DNA from: Nonomuraea helvata
GTDB lineage: Bacteria; Actinomycetota; Actinomycetes; Streptosporangiales; Streptosporangiaceae
Length of the DNA stretch: 64,000 nt
Direction of reading: 5' to 3'
Assembly (NCBI RefSeq): GCF_039535785.1
Contig: NZ_BAAAXV010000009.1
Span: forward strand, 1,612,001 to 1,676,000
The translations under genes were made by a program, and so were the position numbers. Every line of letters begins with the position of its first letter. The first letter of the stretch is position 1. The notes below the pieces were generated by a model, which was not told where the DNA came from, made no database searches, and saw nothing but the letters and a program-made list of their open reading frames with translations. Below are positions 27,072 to 35,209 of the stretch, piece by piece.

Positions 27072-27525
27072 CCTGGTCGGCCTTCTCGCAGATGATCCGC
27101 ACCTTCATGGCGCCCTCGGGCGCGCCGGCCGGCGGCTGCACCTGCGTGAACCCCTCCTCGCCGGGCTCCGCCGGCTGCGCGGGAACGACCTTCACGCCCT
27201 CAGGGAGCTCCCCGTCCGGGAGCTTCTCGACCTTCACGCCGTCCGGGACCTTCTCGACCTCGATCGCGCCCGGCGGCAGAGCCTCGCCGTCGGGAAGGCT
27301 CTCGGTCTTCGCGTAGTCTCTGGTCTCGATCGGCTTCGCCCTGCCACTGCGCGTGGCGAACTTGCCGCCGATCTCGGGCAGGGTGATGGTCTTGCCGTCG
27401 GCCGTCTTGCAGGTCACCTTGGCACCGGGAGCGGCCGGGCTCTCGTCGGCCATGGCGGAGCCGGCAAGGCCGGTGATGGCGAGTACGGCGACCGCGCCGA
27501 GCACCGCGAGACGTCGCTTGAACAT
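27061..27525 (-). CDS. Secreted protein with internal LPDG/PDGV repeats
   Basis: A 154-residue protein with a clear signal peptide (residues 1-26; LAVLGAVAVLAITGLAGSAM then A). The mature part has two Cys (VTCKTADGKTITLP and VRIICEKADQ) that could form a disulfide, and a Pro/Glu-rich middle with repeated LPDGEALPPGAIEVEKVPDG-like units. No known domain is recognised. It is divergent from an OmpR-type response regulator, and direct repeats in the spacer suggest control by that system. It could be the sensed or regulated envelope protein of that system. Confidence 0.65.
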   Translation of the reverse strand: MFKRRLAVLGAVAVLAITGLAGSAMADESPAAPGAKVTCKTADGKTITLPEIGGKFATRSGRAKPIETRDYAKTESLPDGEALPPGAIEVEKVPDGVKVEKLPDGELPEGVKVVPAQPAEPGEEGFTQVQPPAGAPEGAMKVRIICEKADQVTP

Positions 27526-27578
27526 GGATTCTCCTCACTGGGATCAGTCGAACGCCTCGAGCGTGGCGCGGCGTACCT

Positions 27579-27635
27579 TAAAAGATCCTGAAGAGGCCCT
27601 AAATGATCTTCAGGTTGGCTTTAGGTGGCCTGAGG
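27579..27635. promoter_or_regulatory. Three direct repeats at 21-bp spacing, probable response-regulator site
   Basis: TAAAAGATCCTGAAG (27579), TAAATGATCTTCAGG (27600) and TTAGGTGGCCTGAGG (27621) are spaced exactly 21 bp, two helical turns. OmpR/PhoB-family regulators bind such in-phase direct repeats as dimers. The array lies between the secreted-protein gene and the response regulator GTG at 27649. CCTGAAGA/TCTTCAGG also makes an inverted repeat at 27587-27614. Confidence 0.55.
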
Positions 27636-27648
27636 CACGCTGGTCGGT

Positions 27649-28320
27649 GTGCGAGTGCTACTGGTGGAGGACGAGGAGCGGCTGGCCGACCTGGTGAAGG
27701 GCGGTCTGGCGGGCGAGGGCTTCGCGGTGGACGTGGCCCACGACGGGCGCGACGGCCTGTGGATGGCCACCGAGAACACGTACGACGTGATCGTCCTGGA
27801 CGTGATGCTGCCCAGGATGAACGGGTACGCGCTCTGCTCCAGACTGCGCGAGGCCGGCGACTGGACGCCGATCATGATGCTCACGGCCAAGGACGGCATC
27901 TACGACGAGGCCGAGGCGCTCGACAACGGGGCCGACGACTACCTGGCCAAGCCGTTCTCGTACGTGGTGCTGCTGGCCAGGTTACGGGCGCTGGTGCGGC
28001 GGGGCGGGCGGGAGCGGCCCGTCTCGATCACCGTGGGCGACCTGGTCGTCGACCCCGCCGCGCTGAAGTGCCGCAGGGGCGAGGCGGAGATCGCGCTGAC
28101 GCCCAAGGAGTTCGCGGTGCTGCACGCGCTCGCGCGGCGGCCCGGTGAGGTGGTCTCCAAGAGCGAACTGCTGGCCCAGGCCTGGGACTTCTCCTACGAC
28201 GGTGACCCGAACATCGTCGAGGTCTACATCAGCGCCCTGCGGCGCAAGATCGACATGCCCTTCGGGAAAACGACGCTCATGACGGTCCGCGGGGCCGGCT
28301 ACCGGTTGGAGGCGGCGTGA
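27649..28320 (+). CDS. OmpR/PhoB-type response regulator
   Basis: A 223-residue protein from a GTG. The receiver domain (1-118) has the acidic pocket VEDEER, phosphoacceptor Asp in VIVLDVMLPRMNG, MLTAKDG and KPF. The winged-helix effector domain (about 125-222) shows LTPKEFAVLHALARRPGEVV, then SKSELL, and NIVEVYISALRRKI. It overlaps the sensor kinase start by 4 nt, so the two form one operon. The direct repeats immediately upstream are probably its own binding sites. Confidence 0.9.
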   Translation: MRVLLVEDEERLADLVKGGLAGEGFAVDVAHDGRDGLWMATENTYDVIVLDVMLPRMNGYALCSRLREAGDWTPIMMLTAKDGIYDEAEALDNGADDYLAKPFSYVVLLARLRALVRRGGRERPVSITVGDLVVDPAALKCRRGEAEIALTPKEFAVLHALARRPGEVVSKSELLAQAWDFSYDGDPNIVEVYISALRRKIDMPFGKTTLMTVRGAGYRLEAA

Positions 28321-29621
28321 AGCTGGTGGCCGTGCTCTCCTCAGTGCGCTTGAAGGCGACCGTCGCCGCCACCCTGGTGGTCGCCCTCGCCCTGGGCCTG
28401 GCGGCCCTCGCGCTGGTGGCCGTCCTGCGCAGCACGCTGGAGCGCAACGCCGATGCCGAGGCGTCCAGGAAGGCCGTGGCCGCGGCGCCGTACGCGGAGA
28501 CCATGGAGATCAAACGCACCACCGCGGGAGAGTCCGGGCCGATCCAGATCGCGAAGACGGGCGGCGTGATCCAGCTGAGCGACGGCGCGGCGGCCAACTT
28601 CGTCGACCCCGACGTGCTGCTGACCGTCGACAAGGCGGCCTCGACCGCCGATTGGGCGGAGCCGCAGAAGTACGCCGTCGCCGGACTCAAGGTGAGCACC
28701 GCGACCGGGCCCGCCACGGTCTGGACGCGGGTCTCCCTGGACGGCGCCGAGGAGGCGCTGCGGACGCTGTACGGCGCGCTGCTGCCCGGCGTGCCAGCCG
28801 TGCTGCTCGTGGTGGCCGGGATGACCTGGATCTCGGTCGGTCGCGCGCTCGCCCCCGTGGCCGCCATCAGGGCCAAGGTGGCCGACATCACTGCCCGCGA
28901 CCTGCACCAGCGGGTGCCCGTGCCTGGCTCGAAGGACGAAATTGCCGGGCTGGCCACGACCGTGAACGGCACCCTCGACCGCCTGGAGACAGCGGTGGAG
29001 ACGCACAAGCGCTTCGTCGCGGACGCGGCGCACGAGCTGCGCAGCCCCATCGCCACCCTGCGCGCCCGCCTGGAGCTGGCCGCGCCCAGTGAGCTCACCC
29101 GGGAGGCGCTGGCCGACGTCGAACGCCTGCAGTCCCTGGCCGCCGACCTGCTCATCCTGGCCAAGCTGGACGCCGGCGAGCCGCTGCGCACGGCCGAGCT
29201 GGACCTGGGCCAGGTGGCCGCCGAGGAGTCCCTGCGGGCCCGGCGCCGCCCCGACGTGCGGGTGGAGCTGGACATCGAGCCGGACGTCGTGATGAACGGC
29301 TCGCGCGCCCATCTCGACCGCCTGGTGACGAATCTGGCCGACAACGCGGTACGGCACGCCGCCTCGACCGTGCGGGTACGCGTACGCGCCGAGGAGGGGC
29401 AGGCCGTGCTGGAGGTGCAGGACGACGGGCCCGGGATCCCGCCCGAGCAGCGGGAGGCGGTGTTCGCCCGCTTCACCAGGCTCGACGAGGCGCGGGCCAG
29501 GGACGCGGGCGGCGCCGGGCTCGGGCTGCCGATCGCGCGGGACATCGCCCTGCTGCACGAGGGCACGCTGGAGTACGCAAATTCCGGATTCGTCGCGAAA
29601 TTTCCCCTGAAAGTGACATGA
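28317..29621 (+). CDS. Sensor histidine kinase
   Basis: A 434-residue membrane kinase. Two helices (about 12-37 and 150-172) flank an external sensor of about 115 residues; a HAMP-like linker (VGRALAPVAAIRAKVADITA) follows. The H-box is RFVADAAHELRSPIATLRAR, the N-box NLADNAVRHA, and G boxes DDGPGIPPEQR and GAGLGLPIARDI. It phosphorylates the response regulator encoded 4 nt upstream. The signal is unknown; genes for a Rieske protein and a secreted protein beside it hint at an envelope or redox cue. Confidence 0.9.
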   Translation: MKLVAVLSSVRLKATVAATLVVALALGLAALALVAVLRSTLERNADAEASRKAVAAAPYAETMEIKRTTAGESGPIQIAKTGGVIQLSDGAAANFVDPDVLLTVDKAASTADWAEPQKYAVAGLKVSTATGPATVWTRVSLDGAEEALRTLYGALLPGVPAVLLVVAGMTWISVGRALAPVAAIRAKVADITARDLHQRVPVPGSKDEIAGLATTVNGTLDRLETAVETHKRFVADAAHELRSPIATLRARLELAAPSELTREALADVERLQSLAADLLILAKLDAGEPLRTAELDLGQVAAEESLRARRRPDVRVELDIEPDVVMNGSRAHLDRLVTNLADNAVRHAASTVRVRVRAEEGQAVLEVQDDGPGIPPEQREAVFARFTRLDEARARDAGGAGLGLPIARDIALLHEGTLEYANSGFVAKFPLKVT

Positions 29622-29667
29622 ACCGGTTGATGATCCGGAAACGTGTGAATGGTTGAAGGAGGCAACC

Positions 29668-30051
29668 ATGCTCACACGCCGTGCACTGATCACCCGAGGG
29701 AGCGCCGTGGGCGCAGGAGTCGTGTTCCTGTGGCCGCGTCCCGCGGAGGCGGAGGCCGAGGCGGCGAAGCCCGTCCTCGCCACGACGAAGAGCATCCCGC
29801 TCGGGGGCGGGAAGATCGTCAAAGGCAAGTACGTGATCACCCACCCCAAGAAGGGCGTCTACAAGTGTTTCAGCGCCATCTGCACCCACCAGGGCTGCAC
29901 GGTGGCGAGCGTCAGCAAGGGCACGATCAACTGCCCGTGCCACGGCAGCAGGTTCAGCGCGACGACCGGCAAGGTCGTGAACGGCCCCGCCAAGCGGCCG
30001 CTCGCCGCCAAGAAGATCAAGATCTCGAAGGGGGCGATCAGGCTCGCTTGA
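29668..30051 (+). CDS. Rieske [2Fe-2S] domain protein, exported
   Basis: A 127-residue protein. The ATG at 29668 follows GAAGGAGG. The N-terminus is LTRRALITRGSAVGAGVVFL with an Arg pair, then WPRPAEAEAEA, suggesting Tat- or Sec-type export. The Rieske cluster ligands are CTHQGC (Cys, His) and CPCHGSRFS (Cys, His), with the two outer Cys able to form the stabilising disulfide. Length is that of small Rieske proteins with a signal but no other domain. It lies 46 nt after the sensor kinase gene, so it may be in the same transcript. The electron partner is unknown. Confidence 0.85.
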   Translation: MLTRRALITRGSAVGAGVVFLWPRPAEAEAEAAKPVLATTKSIPLGGGKIVKGKYVITHPKKGVYKCFSAICTHQGCTVASVSKGTINCPCHGSRFSATTGKVVNGPAKRPLAAKKIKISKGAIRLA

Positions 30052-30674
30052 TCCGCAGGGCGTAGGTCGTGCTGCGCCTGGCGATCTCGAAGCCCGCACG
30101 GGAGTACACCCGGACGGCTCCCGTGGGGTTGTGGGCGTCGACGCCGAGCCCGGTGCTCTCGTACCCCTGATCTTTGAACGCGGCAAGGGCGTGCCCGATC
30201 AGCGCGCTCGCCACGCCCTTGCCGCGCCACTCCTTCAACGTGGCGATGATCTGGATCCACGCCTGTCGCTCGGCCCGCGCCTCGGGCGCCGTCGTCCAGC
30301 TCGGGCGACCAGGTGGCGATGGACACGCCGTCCGGCGACCCGGGCGCGGGCAGGTCGCCCATCAGGCTCCGTTCCATGCGGGCGAACGAGCGCACGGGGG
30401 CGAACCCGGCCTGCTCCACCAGCGCGGTGAGACCCGGCTGACCGTCGTGGACGTCGAGCTGGAGCTCCAGAGGGACGCCGGGGTAAGCCTTCTCGCTCAC
30501 CCCCGGCGCCGTCCGGACGCACCAGTCGATGACGTGCCTGCCGAGCCCTTGCCCGCGGTGGGCCGGGTGCACGCCGCCCGTGATGTGCATCATGTGAACG
30601 CCGTCGGCGGACTGCCTGACCGGGAGACAGCCGAAGGCTGCGATCCGATCGCCCTCCCGGGTCAGGGGTCCCAT
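30038..30674 (-). pseudogene. Two-domain GNAT acetyltransferase, internally deleted and frameshifted
   Basis: From an ATG at 30674 the frame encodes a GNAT half with GGVHPAHRGQGLGRHVIDWC (acetyl-CoA loop) and then starts a second domain (ERSLMGDLPAPGSPDGVSIA). Near 30285 the sense is lost; a different frame resumes with AWIQIIATLKEWRGKGVASA then LIGHALAAFKDQGY, the acetyl-CoA loop of the second domain, ending at 30038. About 80 residues of the second domain are missing, so one deletion explains both gap and shift. The end overlaps the Rieske gene by 14 nt (convergent). It could also be a sequencing error. Confidence 0.65.
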
Positions 30675-30689
30675 TGCATGATCGGCAGC

Positions 30690-31025
30690 CTAGGCGAGCC
30701 TGGTGGCGCACCCCAACTGTGTTCCGATGTGGGCCAGACCTTCGGCGAACCCCCGGCGCGTGCGCTCGCGGAACCCGATGAAGAGCCGGTTGCCCAGGGC
30801 GACGGCCCAGTGGTTGCCCGCCACGTTGTAGACGCGGTGGACCAGGCGCGTGCCCTCGGGGTCGGCGGTGACCGACCATTCTCCGCGGTACCACCAGCCG
30901 CCCTGGTAGGCCAGGCTGTGCTCGCCCAGCTCCGTGCTCGGGACGCGCTGTACGAGCACCGGCCACACCTCCTCGACCGGGGCCGCGATCACTCCGGCGA
31001 CCTCGGTGATGAGCCGCCTGCTCAT
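30690..31025 (-). CDS. SRPBCC (START-like) family protein
   Basis: A 111-residue protein starting at an ATG that overlaps the stop of the upstream NTF2-like gene (ATGA). The start SRRLITEVAGVIAAPVEEVW is the usual first strand and helix of SRPBCC proteins, followed by YRGEWSVTADPEGTRLVHRV; the C-terminal helix is short. These bind hydrophobic small molecules in a cavity; the ligand here is unknown. The coupling suggests joint function with the SgcJ-like neighbour. Confidence 0.7.
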   Translation of the reverse strand: MSRRLITEVAGVIAAPVEEVWPVLVQRVPSTELGEHSLAYQGGWWYRGEWSVTADPEGTRLVHRVYNVAGNHWAVALGNRLFIGFRERTRRGFAEGLAHIGTQLGCATRLA

Positions 31026-31405
31026 GGCTTGTGCACCCGGGTGTTGTGGAAGGAGGCGAAACGCCAACCCTCAGGAGTGCGCAGCGCGGTCAGCGTGATG
31101 GCGGACTCGCGGCCGGGGTCGGGCTCGCCGTTCACGGACGAGGTGCCGCCCACGATCACCAGGGCGACGTCGTCGGTGAGCGGCTTGATCAGCGGCTCCG
31201 GCCCTCCGCCCGCCAGCTTGATGTCGAGCTTGAACAGCCCGCGGTGCGCCTCCTCGATGGCCTGCCGGCCCTTGAGGTGCCGGCCGAAGAACGTGATGTA
31301 GTCGGCGTCCTCGGTGAAGAGGCCGGCGTAACCCTCGGAGTCGCCGGCGTTCCAGGTCTCTCCGATGCGCGCGAGCAGGTGAAGGATCTCTTTCTCTGTG
31401 GACAT
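31022..31405 (-). CDS. SgcJ/EcaC-like NTF2-fold protein
   Basis: A 127-residue single-domain protein of the NTF2/SnoaL type: EILHLLARIGETWNAGDSEG then YAGLFTEDADYITFFGRHLK, GRQAIEEAHRGLF and a C-terminal WRFASFHNTRV. The SgcJ/EcaC subfamily is named for genes beside secondary-metabolite pathways but is widespread outside them, and its reaction is unsettled. It is translationally coupled to an SRPBCC gene downstream and separated from padR by a terminator hairpin. Confidence 0.8.
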   Translation of the reverse strand: MSTEKEILHLLARIGETWNAGDSEGYAGLFTEDADYITFFGRHLKGRQAIEEAHRGLFKLDIKLAGGGPEPLIKPLTDDVALVIVGGTSSVNGEPDPGRESAITLTALRTPEGWRFASFHNTRVHKP

Positions 31406-31481
31406 GGCACAGCTCCCTGTGTCGCGGCGCCTATCCTGTGAATGCGAGTTCGGGCAAGGCAGGCGCCTTGTTCGGATGTCG

Positions 31482-31513
31482 GGCCGTCGGGGTGTTGGCG
31501 CACCCCGGCGGCC
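31482..31513 (-). terminator. Terminator after the padR gene
   Basis: GGCCGTCGGGGTG and CACCCCGGCGGCC form a 13-bp stem with one G-T pair and a six-base loop. It starts 5 nt past the PadR stop on the minus strand, separating padR from the SgcJ-like gene. No clear T run follows. Confidence 0.6.
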
Positions 31514-31517
31514 TCTT

Positions 31518-32090
31518 TCACGGCTCGACCGTGGTCTTCCAGTCGAGCTCGCCTCTGTCGAGCCGGTCGATCAGCCTCCTGACCCAGTCGAGCTCGGCTG
31601 TGTAGAGCGCCTGCTCGCACTCCACCTCCAGCATGAGGATCTCGGGCAGGCCGCTGTCGGCGATGGCTCTCATGTGGGCCTCCATCCCGGCGAGGACGCC
31701 CTCGATGGAGGCTGCCCGGCCGCGCAGCGCCCGCTGCGCCTCTGCCAGGGGCAGGCAGCCCATGAGCGAGACCGCCGCGACGAAGGCGCGCCGGTCGGGG
31801 TCGGGCTTCTCCAGGAGCCGGCGCAGCCGGGTGGCCAGCTCCTTACGGCCCTCGTCGGTGATCTCGTAGACCGTGCGCTCCGGCCTCCGGCCCTCGCGGT
31901 CGGTCTTGGCGGGCACGATCAGCTCGTCCTTGGCCAGCCGCTCGACCGCGTGGTAGAGGCTGCGCGGCAGGCCGGTGATGTAGTCCTTGTGCGTGTCGAT
32001 CATGAACCGGTGCAGCTCGTACGGGTGGCTGGGGCGCACAGTGAGCAGGGCCAGCACGGTCAGGCCGACCAAGCTCTGGCGTTGCGCCAT
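31518..32090 (-). CDS. PadR-family transcriptional regulator
   Basis: A 190-residue repressor-type protein. The N-terminal winged helix shows LTVLALLTVRPSHPYELHRF, GLPRSLYHAVERLAKDELIV and the wing RTVYEITDEGRKEL; the C-terminal half is the Vir_C-like helical dimer domain (ASIEGVLAGMEAHMRAIADS). A perfect 10-bp-arm palindrome lies 11 nt upstream of its start, consistent with autorepression. Likely targets are its own gene and the adjacent SgcJ/SRPBCC pair. The effector is unknown. Confidence 0.88.
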   Translation of the reverse strand: MAQRQSLVGLTVLALLTVRPSHPYELHRFMIDTHKDYITGLPRSLYHAVERLAKDELIVPAKTDREGRRPERTVYEITDEGRKELATRLRRLLEKPDPDRRAFVAAVSLMGCLPLAEAQRALRGRAASIEGVLAGMEAHMRAIADSGLPEILMLEVECEQALYTAELDWVRRLIDRLDRGELDWKTTVEP

Positions 32091-32101
32091 GATGCCTCCT
32101 T

Positions 32102-32124
32102 CTATATTGCACTTTGCAATATAG
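32102..32124. promoter_or_regulatory. Palindromic operator upstream of padR
   Basis: CTATATTGCA and TGCAATATAG are perfect inverted repeats separated by CTT, in an AT-rich island within GC-rich DNA. It is 11 nt upstream of the PadR start and ends one base from the stop codon of the MBL-hydrolase gene. The position and symmetry fit an autoregulatory PadR operator. Confidence 0.75.
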
Positions 32125-32125
32125 C

Positions 32126-32920
32126 TCAGGCGTCGAGCTGCAGGAAGGCCCTGTCGATCGCCTCCCTGGTCACGTCCTCCGGATAGGGGAAGAGCTTGAT
32201 CAGGTCACGCAGGCCCTCCACGTGCGCCCGCCTGGCCAGCTCGGCCACGAGGACGAGCTCCTCGCGCTGCGCCTGCGCGAACGCGCGGTCCACCACCGCG
32301 CCGTGCCCGGGCACGATCACCTGCTCGGGCAGCTCGTCCAGCATCGCCGCCATCGTGGCCGGCCAGTCGAGCGGGTACGAGTCGCTGAACGCCGGCGGCG
32401 CCCCCTCCTCCACCAGGTCACCGGCGAACACCACCCCCGCGTCGGGAACGTGCACGACGATGTCGTTGCTGCTGTGGCCAAGCCCGAAATGCCGCAGGTG
32501 CACGATGCGACCGCCGATGTCGAGGCTGGCCGCGGCCGTGAACGTGTGGTCCGGCGGGACGATCGCGACCTCCTCGTACTCCTCACGCCGCTCGGGCTGC
32601 CTCTTGATCATCCCGGCGCGGCTCTGCTCGCCGTACTGCTCGATCTCCTCGGCGCACCTGACGTGGCCCCAGATCTCGGCGGGGCCGAAGAGCGCGTTGC
32701 CGAAGTAGTGGTCGAAATGGGAGTGGCTGTTGACGACCGTCCACGGGCTGATGGTGATCCTCCTGACCGCCTCGATCAGGTCCGCCGCCTCCCTGTGCGA
32801 GGCACGCGTGTCGAGCACCAGGCAGTGCCCGTCGCCCACGACCAGACCCACGTTCATGTCGAACGACTCATGGCGCCGGACATAGATCCGGTCGCCGACC
32901 TCAAGCCACTGCTCGTTCAT
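32126..32920 (-). CDS. MBL-fold metallohydrolase
   Basis: A 264-residue protein; the ATG at 32920 is chosen because the longer frame runs into the divergent VOC gene. Metal ligands are HSHFDHYFG (HxHxDH), GLGHSSNDIV (His), VFAGDLVEEGAP (Asp) and IVPGHGAVVDRA (His), the glyoxalase II/beta-lactamase-like set binding one or two zinc ions. No signal peptide is seen. The substrate cannot be told; lactone, thioester or beta-lactam-like compounds are possible. It is divergent from a VOC gene by 30 bp. Confidence 0.85.
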   Translation of the reverse strand: MNEQWLEVGDRIYVRRHESFDMNVGLVVGDGHCLVLDTRASHREAADLIEAVRRITISPWTVVNSHSHFDHYFGNALFGPAEIWGHVRCAEEIEQYGEQSRAGMIKRQPERREEYEEVAIVPPDHTFTAAASLDIGGRIVHLRHFGLGHSSNDIVVHVPDAGVVFAGDLVEEGAPPAFSDSYPLDWPATMAAMLDELPEQVIVPGHGAVVDRAFAQAQREELVLVAELARRAHVEGLRDLIKLFPYPEDVTREAIDRAFLQLDA

Positions 32921-32950
32921 GCCAAGGAAGCCTACTTTTAGGATTGGACC

Positions 32951-33382
32951 ATGGCATATGACTTCCAGGTCGTGATCGACACGAGCGACCCTCACCGGCT
33001 GGCGGACTGGTGGGCCGACGCGCTCGGTTGGAAGGTGGAGCCCCAGGACGAGGCGTTCATCCGCGGGATGATCGAGAAGGGCTACGCCACCGACGATGAC
33101 ACGACCCGCCACAACGGCGCGCTGGTCTGGAAGTCCGGCACGGCCATCAGGCATCCCGACGGCCTCGAGCGCGCGCCGCGCGTGCTGTTCCAGCTCGTGC
33201 CCGAGCCCAAGACGGTCAAGAACCGCGTGCACCTCGACATCCGGGTGGGCGCCGACAACATCGACCCCGTGGTCGAGCGGCTCACCGCCAAGGGCGCGAC
33301 CGTGCTGCACCGCGGCCGCCAGGGGCCCAACTGGTGGGTGACCATCGCCGACCCCGAGGGCAACGAGCTCTGCATCACCTGA
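32951..33382 (+). CDS. VOC-family (glyoxalase/dioxygenase fold) protein
   Basis: A 143-residue protein with two beta-alpha-beta-beta-beta modules: YDFQVVIDTSDPHRLADWWA then DALGW at the start and VHLDIRVGADNIDPVVERLT plus ADPEGNELCIT at the end. ADPEGNExC is the common C-terminal motif of VOC proteins. Metal-ligand identity is uncertain. It may be a resistance or small-molecule-binding protein. It overlaps the convergent response-regulator gene by 8 nt at the 3' end. Confidence 0.8.
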   Translation: MAYDFQVVIDTSDPHRLADWWADALGWKVEPQDEAFIRGMIEKGYATDDDTTRHNGALVWKSGTAIRHPDGLERAPRVLFQLVPEPKTVKNRVHLDIRVGADNIDPVVERLTAKGATVLHRGRQGPNWWVTIADPEGNELCIT

Positions 33383-34013
33383 GGTAGGCCAGCACCGCCA
33401 GGACCCTCCTGTGCCCGTCGGACTCGGGCGGCAGGTCGAGCTTGGCGAAGATGTTCGCGATGTGCTTGGCCACGGCCGCCTCGGTGACGAACAGCTCCTT
33501 GGCGATCGACGCGTTCGTCCGCCCCTCGGCGATCAGGCCGAGCACCTGCTGTTCGCGCGGGGTGAGCCTGGCCAGCGGGTCGCGCCGCCGCCTCAGGAGC
33601 TGGCGGACCACCTCCGGGTCCACCACCGTGCCGCCGGCGGCCACCCGGTCGAGCGCCTCCACGAACTCGCGCACGTCGCCTATGCGGTCTTTCAGCAGGT
33701 AGCCGATGCCGGCGCCGGCGCCGGACTCCAGCAGCTCGGCCGCGTACGTCTGCTCGACGTACTGGCTGAGCACCAGCACGGCCAGCTCCGGGTGGCGTTC
33801 GCGCAGCTCCAGCGCGGCCCGCAGCCCCTCGTCGGAGAAGCCGGGCGGCATCCGCACGTCGGTCACCACGGCGTCGGGGCGGTGCTCGGCGACGGCGGCG
33901 AGCAGGGCGGGCGCGTCACCGACCGAGGCGGCCACGGTGTGGCCGAACCGTTCGAGCAGGCCGACCAGGCCCTCCCGCAGCAGTACGGCGTCCTCCGCGA
34001 TCACTACGCGCAC
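33375..34013 (-). CDS. NarL/LuxR-type response regulator
   Basis: A 212-residue protein starting at a GTG (34013) that overlaps the kinase stop by 10 nt. The receiver domain has VIAEDAVLLREGL, phosphoacceptor Asp in AVVTDVRMPPG, and VLSQYVEQTYA; the C-terminal helix-turn-helix reads LTPREQQVLGLIAEGRTNAS then IAKELFVTEAAVAKHIANIF. The longer open frame further upstream is a shadow of the kinase gene. It pairs with the histidine kinase upstream. Confidence 0.88.
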   Translation of the reverse strand: MRVVIAEDAVLLREGLVGLLERFGHTVAASVGDAPALLAAVAEHRPDAVVTDVRMPPGFSDEGLRAALELRERHPELAVLVLSQYVEQTYAAELLESGAGAGIGYLLKDRIGDVREFVEALDRVAAGGTVVDPEVVRQLLRRRRDPLARLTPREQQVLGLIAEGRTNASIAKELFVTEAAVAKHIANIFAKLDLPPESDGHRRVLAVLAYLR

Positions 34014-35146
34014 GGGATCTCCACTCGTATCAACGTCGGCCCTCCGACCGGGCTGGACAGGGACAGTCTCCCGCCCACCACGGCCAGCCGGTCGGCCAGG
34101 CCGGTCAGCCCCGTCCCCTTGGCCGGGTCGGCGCCGCCCGTGCCGTCGTCGCGCACCTCGACGACCAGCGTGCCGCGCTCCACCCGCGCCGTGACGGCGC
34201 CGCTGGTGGCCCGGCTGTGCTTGGCCAGGTTCGCCAGCGCCTCGCTGACCACGTAGTACGCGGTGACCTCCACGGGCGCGGGCAACCGGCCGTCGAGCTC
34301 GACGGCCACATCCACGGGTACGGGCGAGCGCCCCGCCACGTCGCGGACCGCCGCGCCCAGCCCGCGGTCGGTGAGCACCTGCGAATGCACGCCTCTGATC
34401 AGCTCGCGCAGCTCGGCCAGCGCCTGCTTGGCCTCGTCGTGGGCGCGCTCGATCAGCCGGCCCGTGGGAGAGTCGTCCGGCAGGTCCAGCCTGGCCAGGC
34501 CGAGCGTCATCGACAGGGAGACCAGCCGCTGCTGCGCGCCGTCGTGCAGGTCCCGCTCGATCCTGCGGCGCTCCACCTCGAACGCGTCCACCAGCCGCGC
34601 CCGTGACCGCAGCACCTCGCTCAGCTCGGCTCCCTGCGGCGCGAGCATCGCCCGTACCATCACGCCTCGCGCGCCGCCCCAGGCGGTGATCGTGTACGCG
34701 GCGACGGGCAGCAGCAGCACGCCGCCCACCGAGGCCACGACGGCGACCGAGTCGGCCAGCGGCTGCACGACCGGCGAGAGGATCAGGATCACCGGCCCGC
34801 CGACCGTGAACGCCAGCATGATCAGGTCGATCCACCACAGCGCGAGCACCGTGAAGACGGCCAGCCCCGCCTCCCGCCGACGCCTGTCCGGCACCTCGGG
34901 CAGCGGAACGCCGTCGACGAGGCGCAGCCTCCGCCGCTCGAACCAGGCGACGAAGGGGAGGCTCAGCGCCAGCACGACCGGCGCCCCGACCCAGCCCAGC
35001 GGGATCGTCGCGAACGCCGCGACCCCGACGGCCACGCCCGGAACGGCACTGGCCAGCAGGTACGCCGCGGAGCGCCAGGGCCAGGCCGAGCCCAGGAAGG
35101 GCAGCGGCCGCCGCGTGAGCGCCTCCAGCGCGGTCCGGTTGAGCAC
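34004..35146 (-). CDS. NarL-type (HisKA_3) sensor histidine kinase
   Basis: A 380-residue kinase with four to five membrane helices in the first 170 residues and little external sequence. The HisKA_3 motif is VERRRIERDLHDGAQQRLVS; the ATPase part has ALANLAKHSRATSGAVTARV, VRDDGTGGA and GLTGLADRLAVVGG. Such kinases (DesK/LiaS-like) often sense membrane or wall stress through the helices. It forms an overlapping operon with its response regulator. Confidence 0.88.
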   Translation of the reverse strand: MLNRTALEALTRRPLPFLGSAWPWRSAAYLLASAVPGVAVGVAAFATIPLGWVGAPVVLALSLPFVAWFERRRLRLVDGVPLPEVPDRRRREAGLAVFTVLALWWIDLIMLAFTVGGPVILILSPVVQPLADSVAVVASVGGVLLLPVAAYTITAWGGARGVMVRAMLAPQGAELSEVLRSRARLVDAFEVERRRIERDLHDGAQQRLVSLSMTLGLARLDLPDDSPTGRLIERAHDEAKQALAELRELIRGVHSQVLTDRGLGAAVRDVAGRSPVPVDVAVELDGRLPAPVEVTAYYVVSEALANLAKHSRATSGAVTARVERGTLVVEVRDDGTGGADPAKGTGLTGLADRLAVVGGRLSLSSPVGGPTLIRVEIPCA

Positions 35147-35209
35147 CTTCCGACCGTATCCACCGGGGAGAGGCCGGGCAGTAGTGCTGGGTCTACCTCG
35201 TACGGGCGG

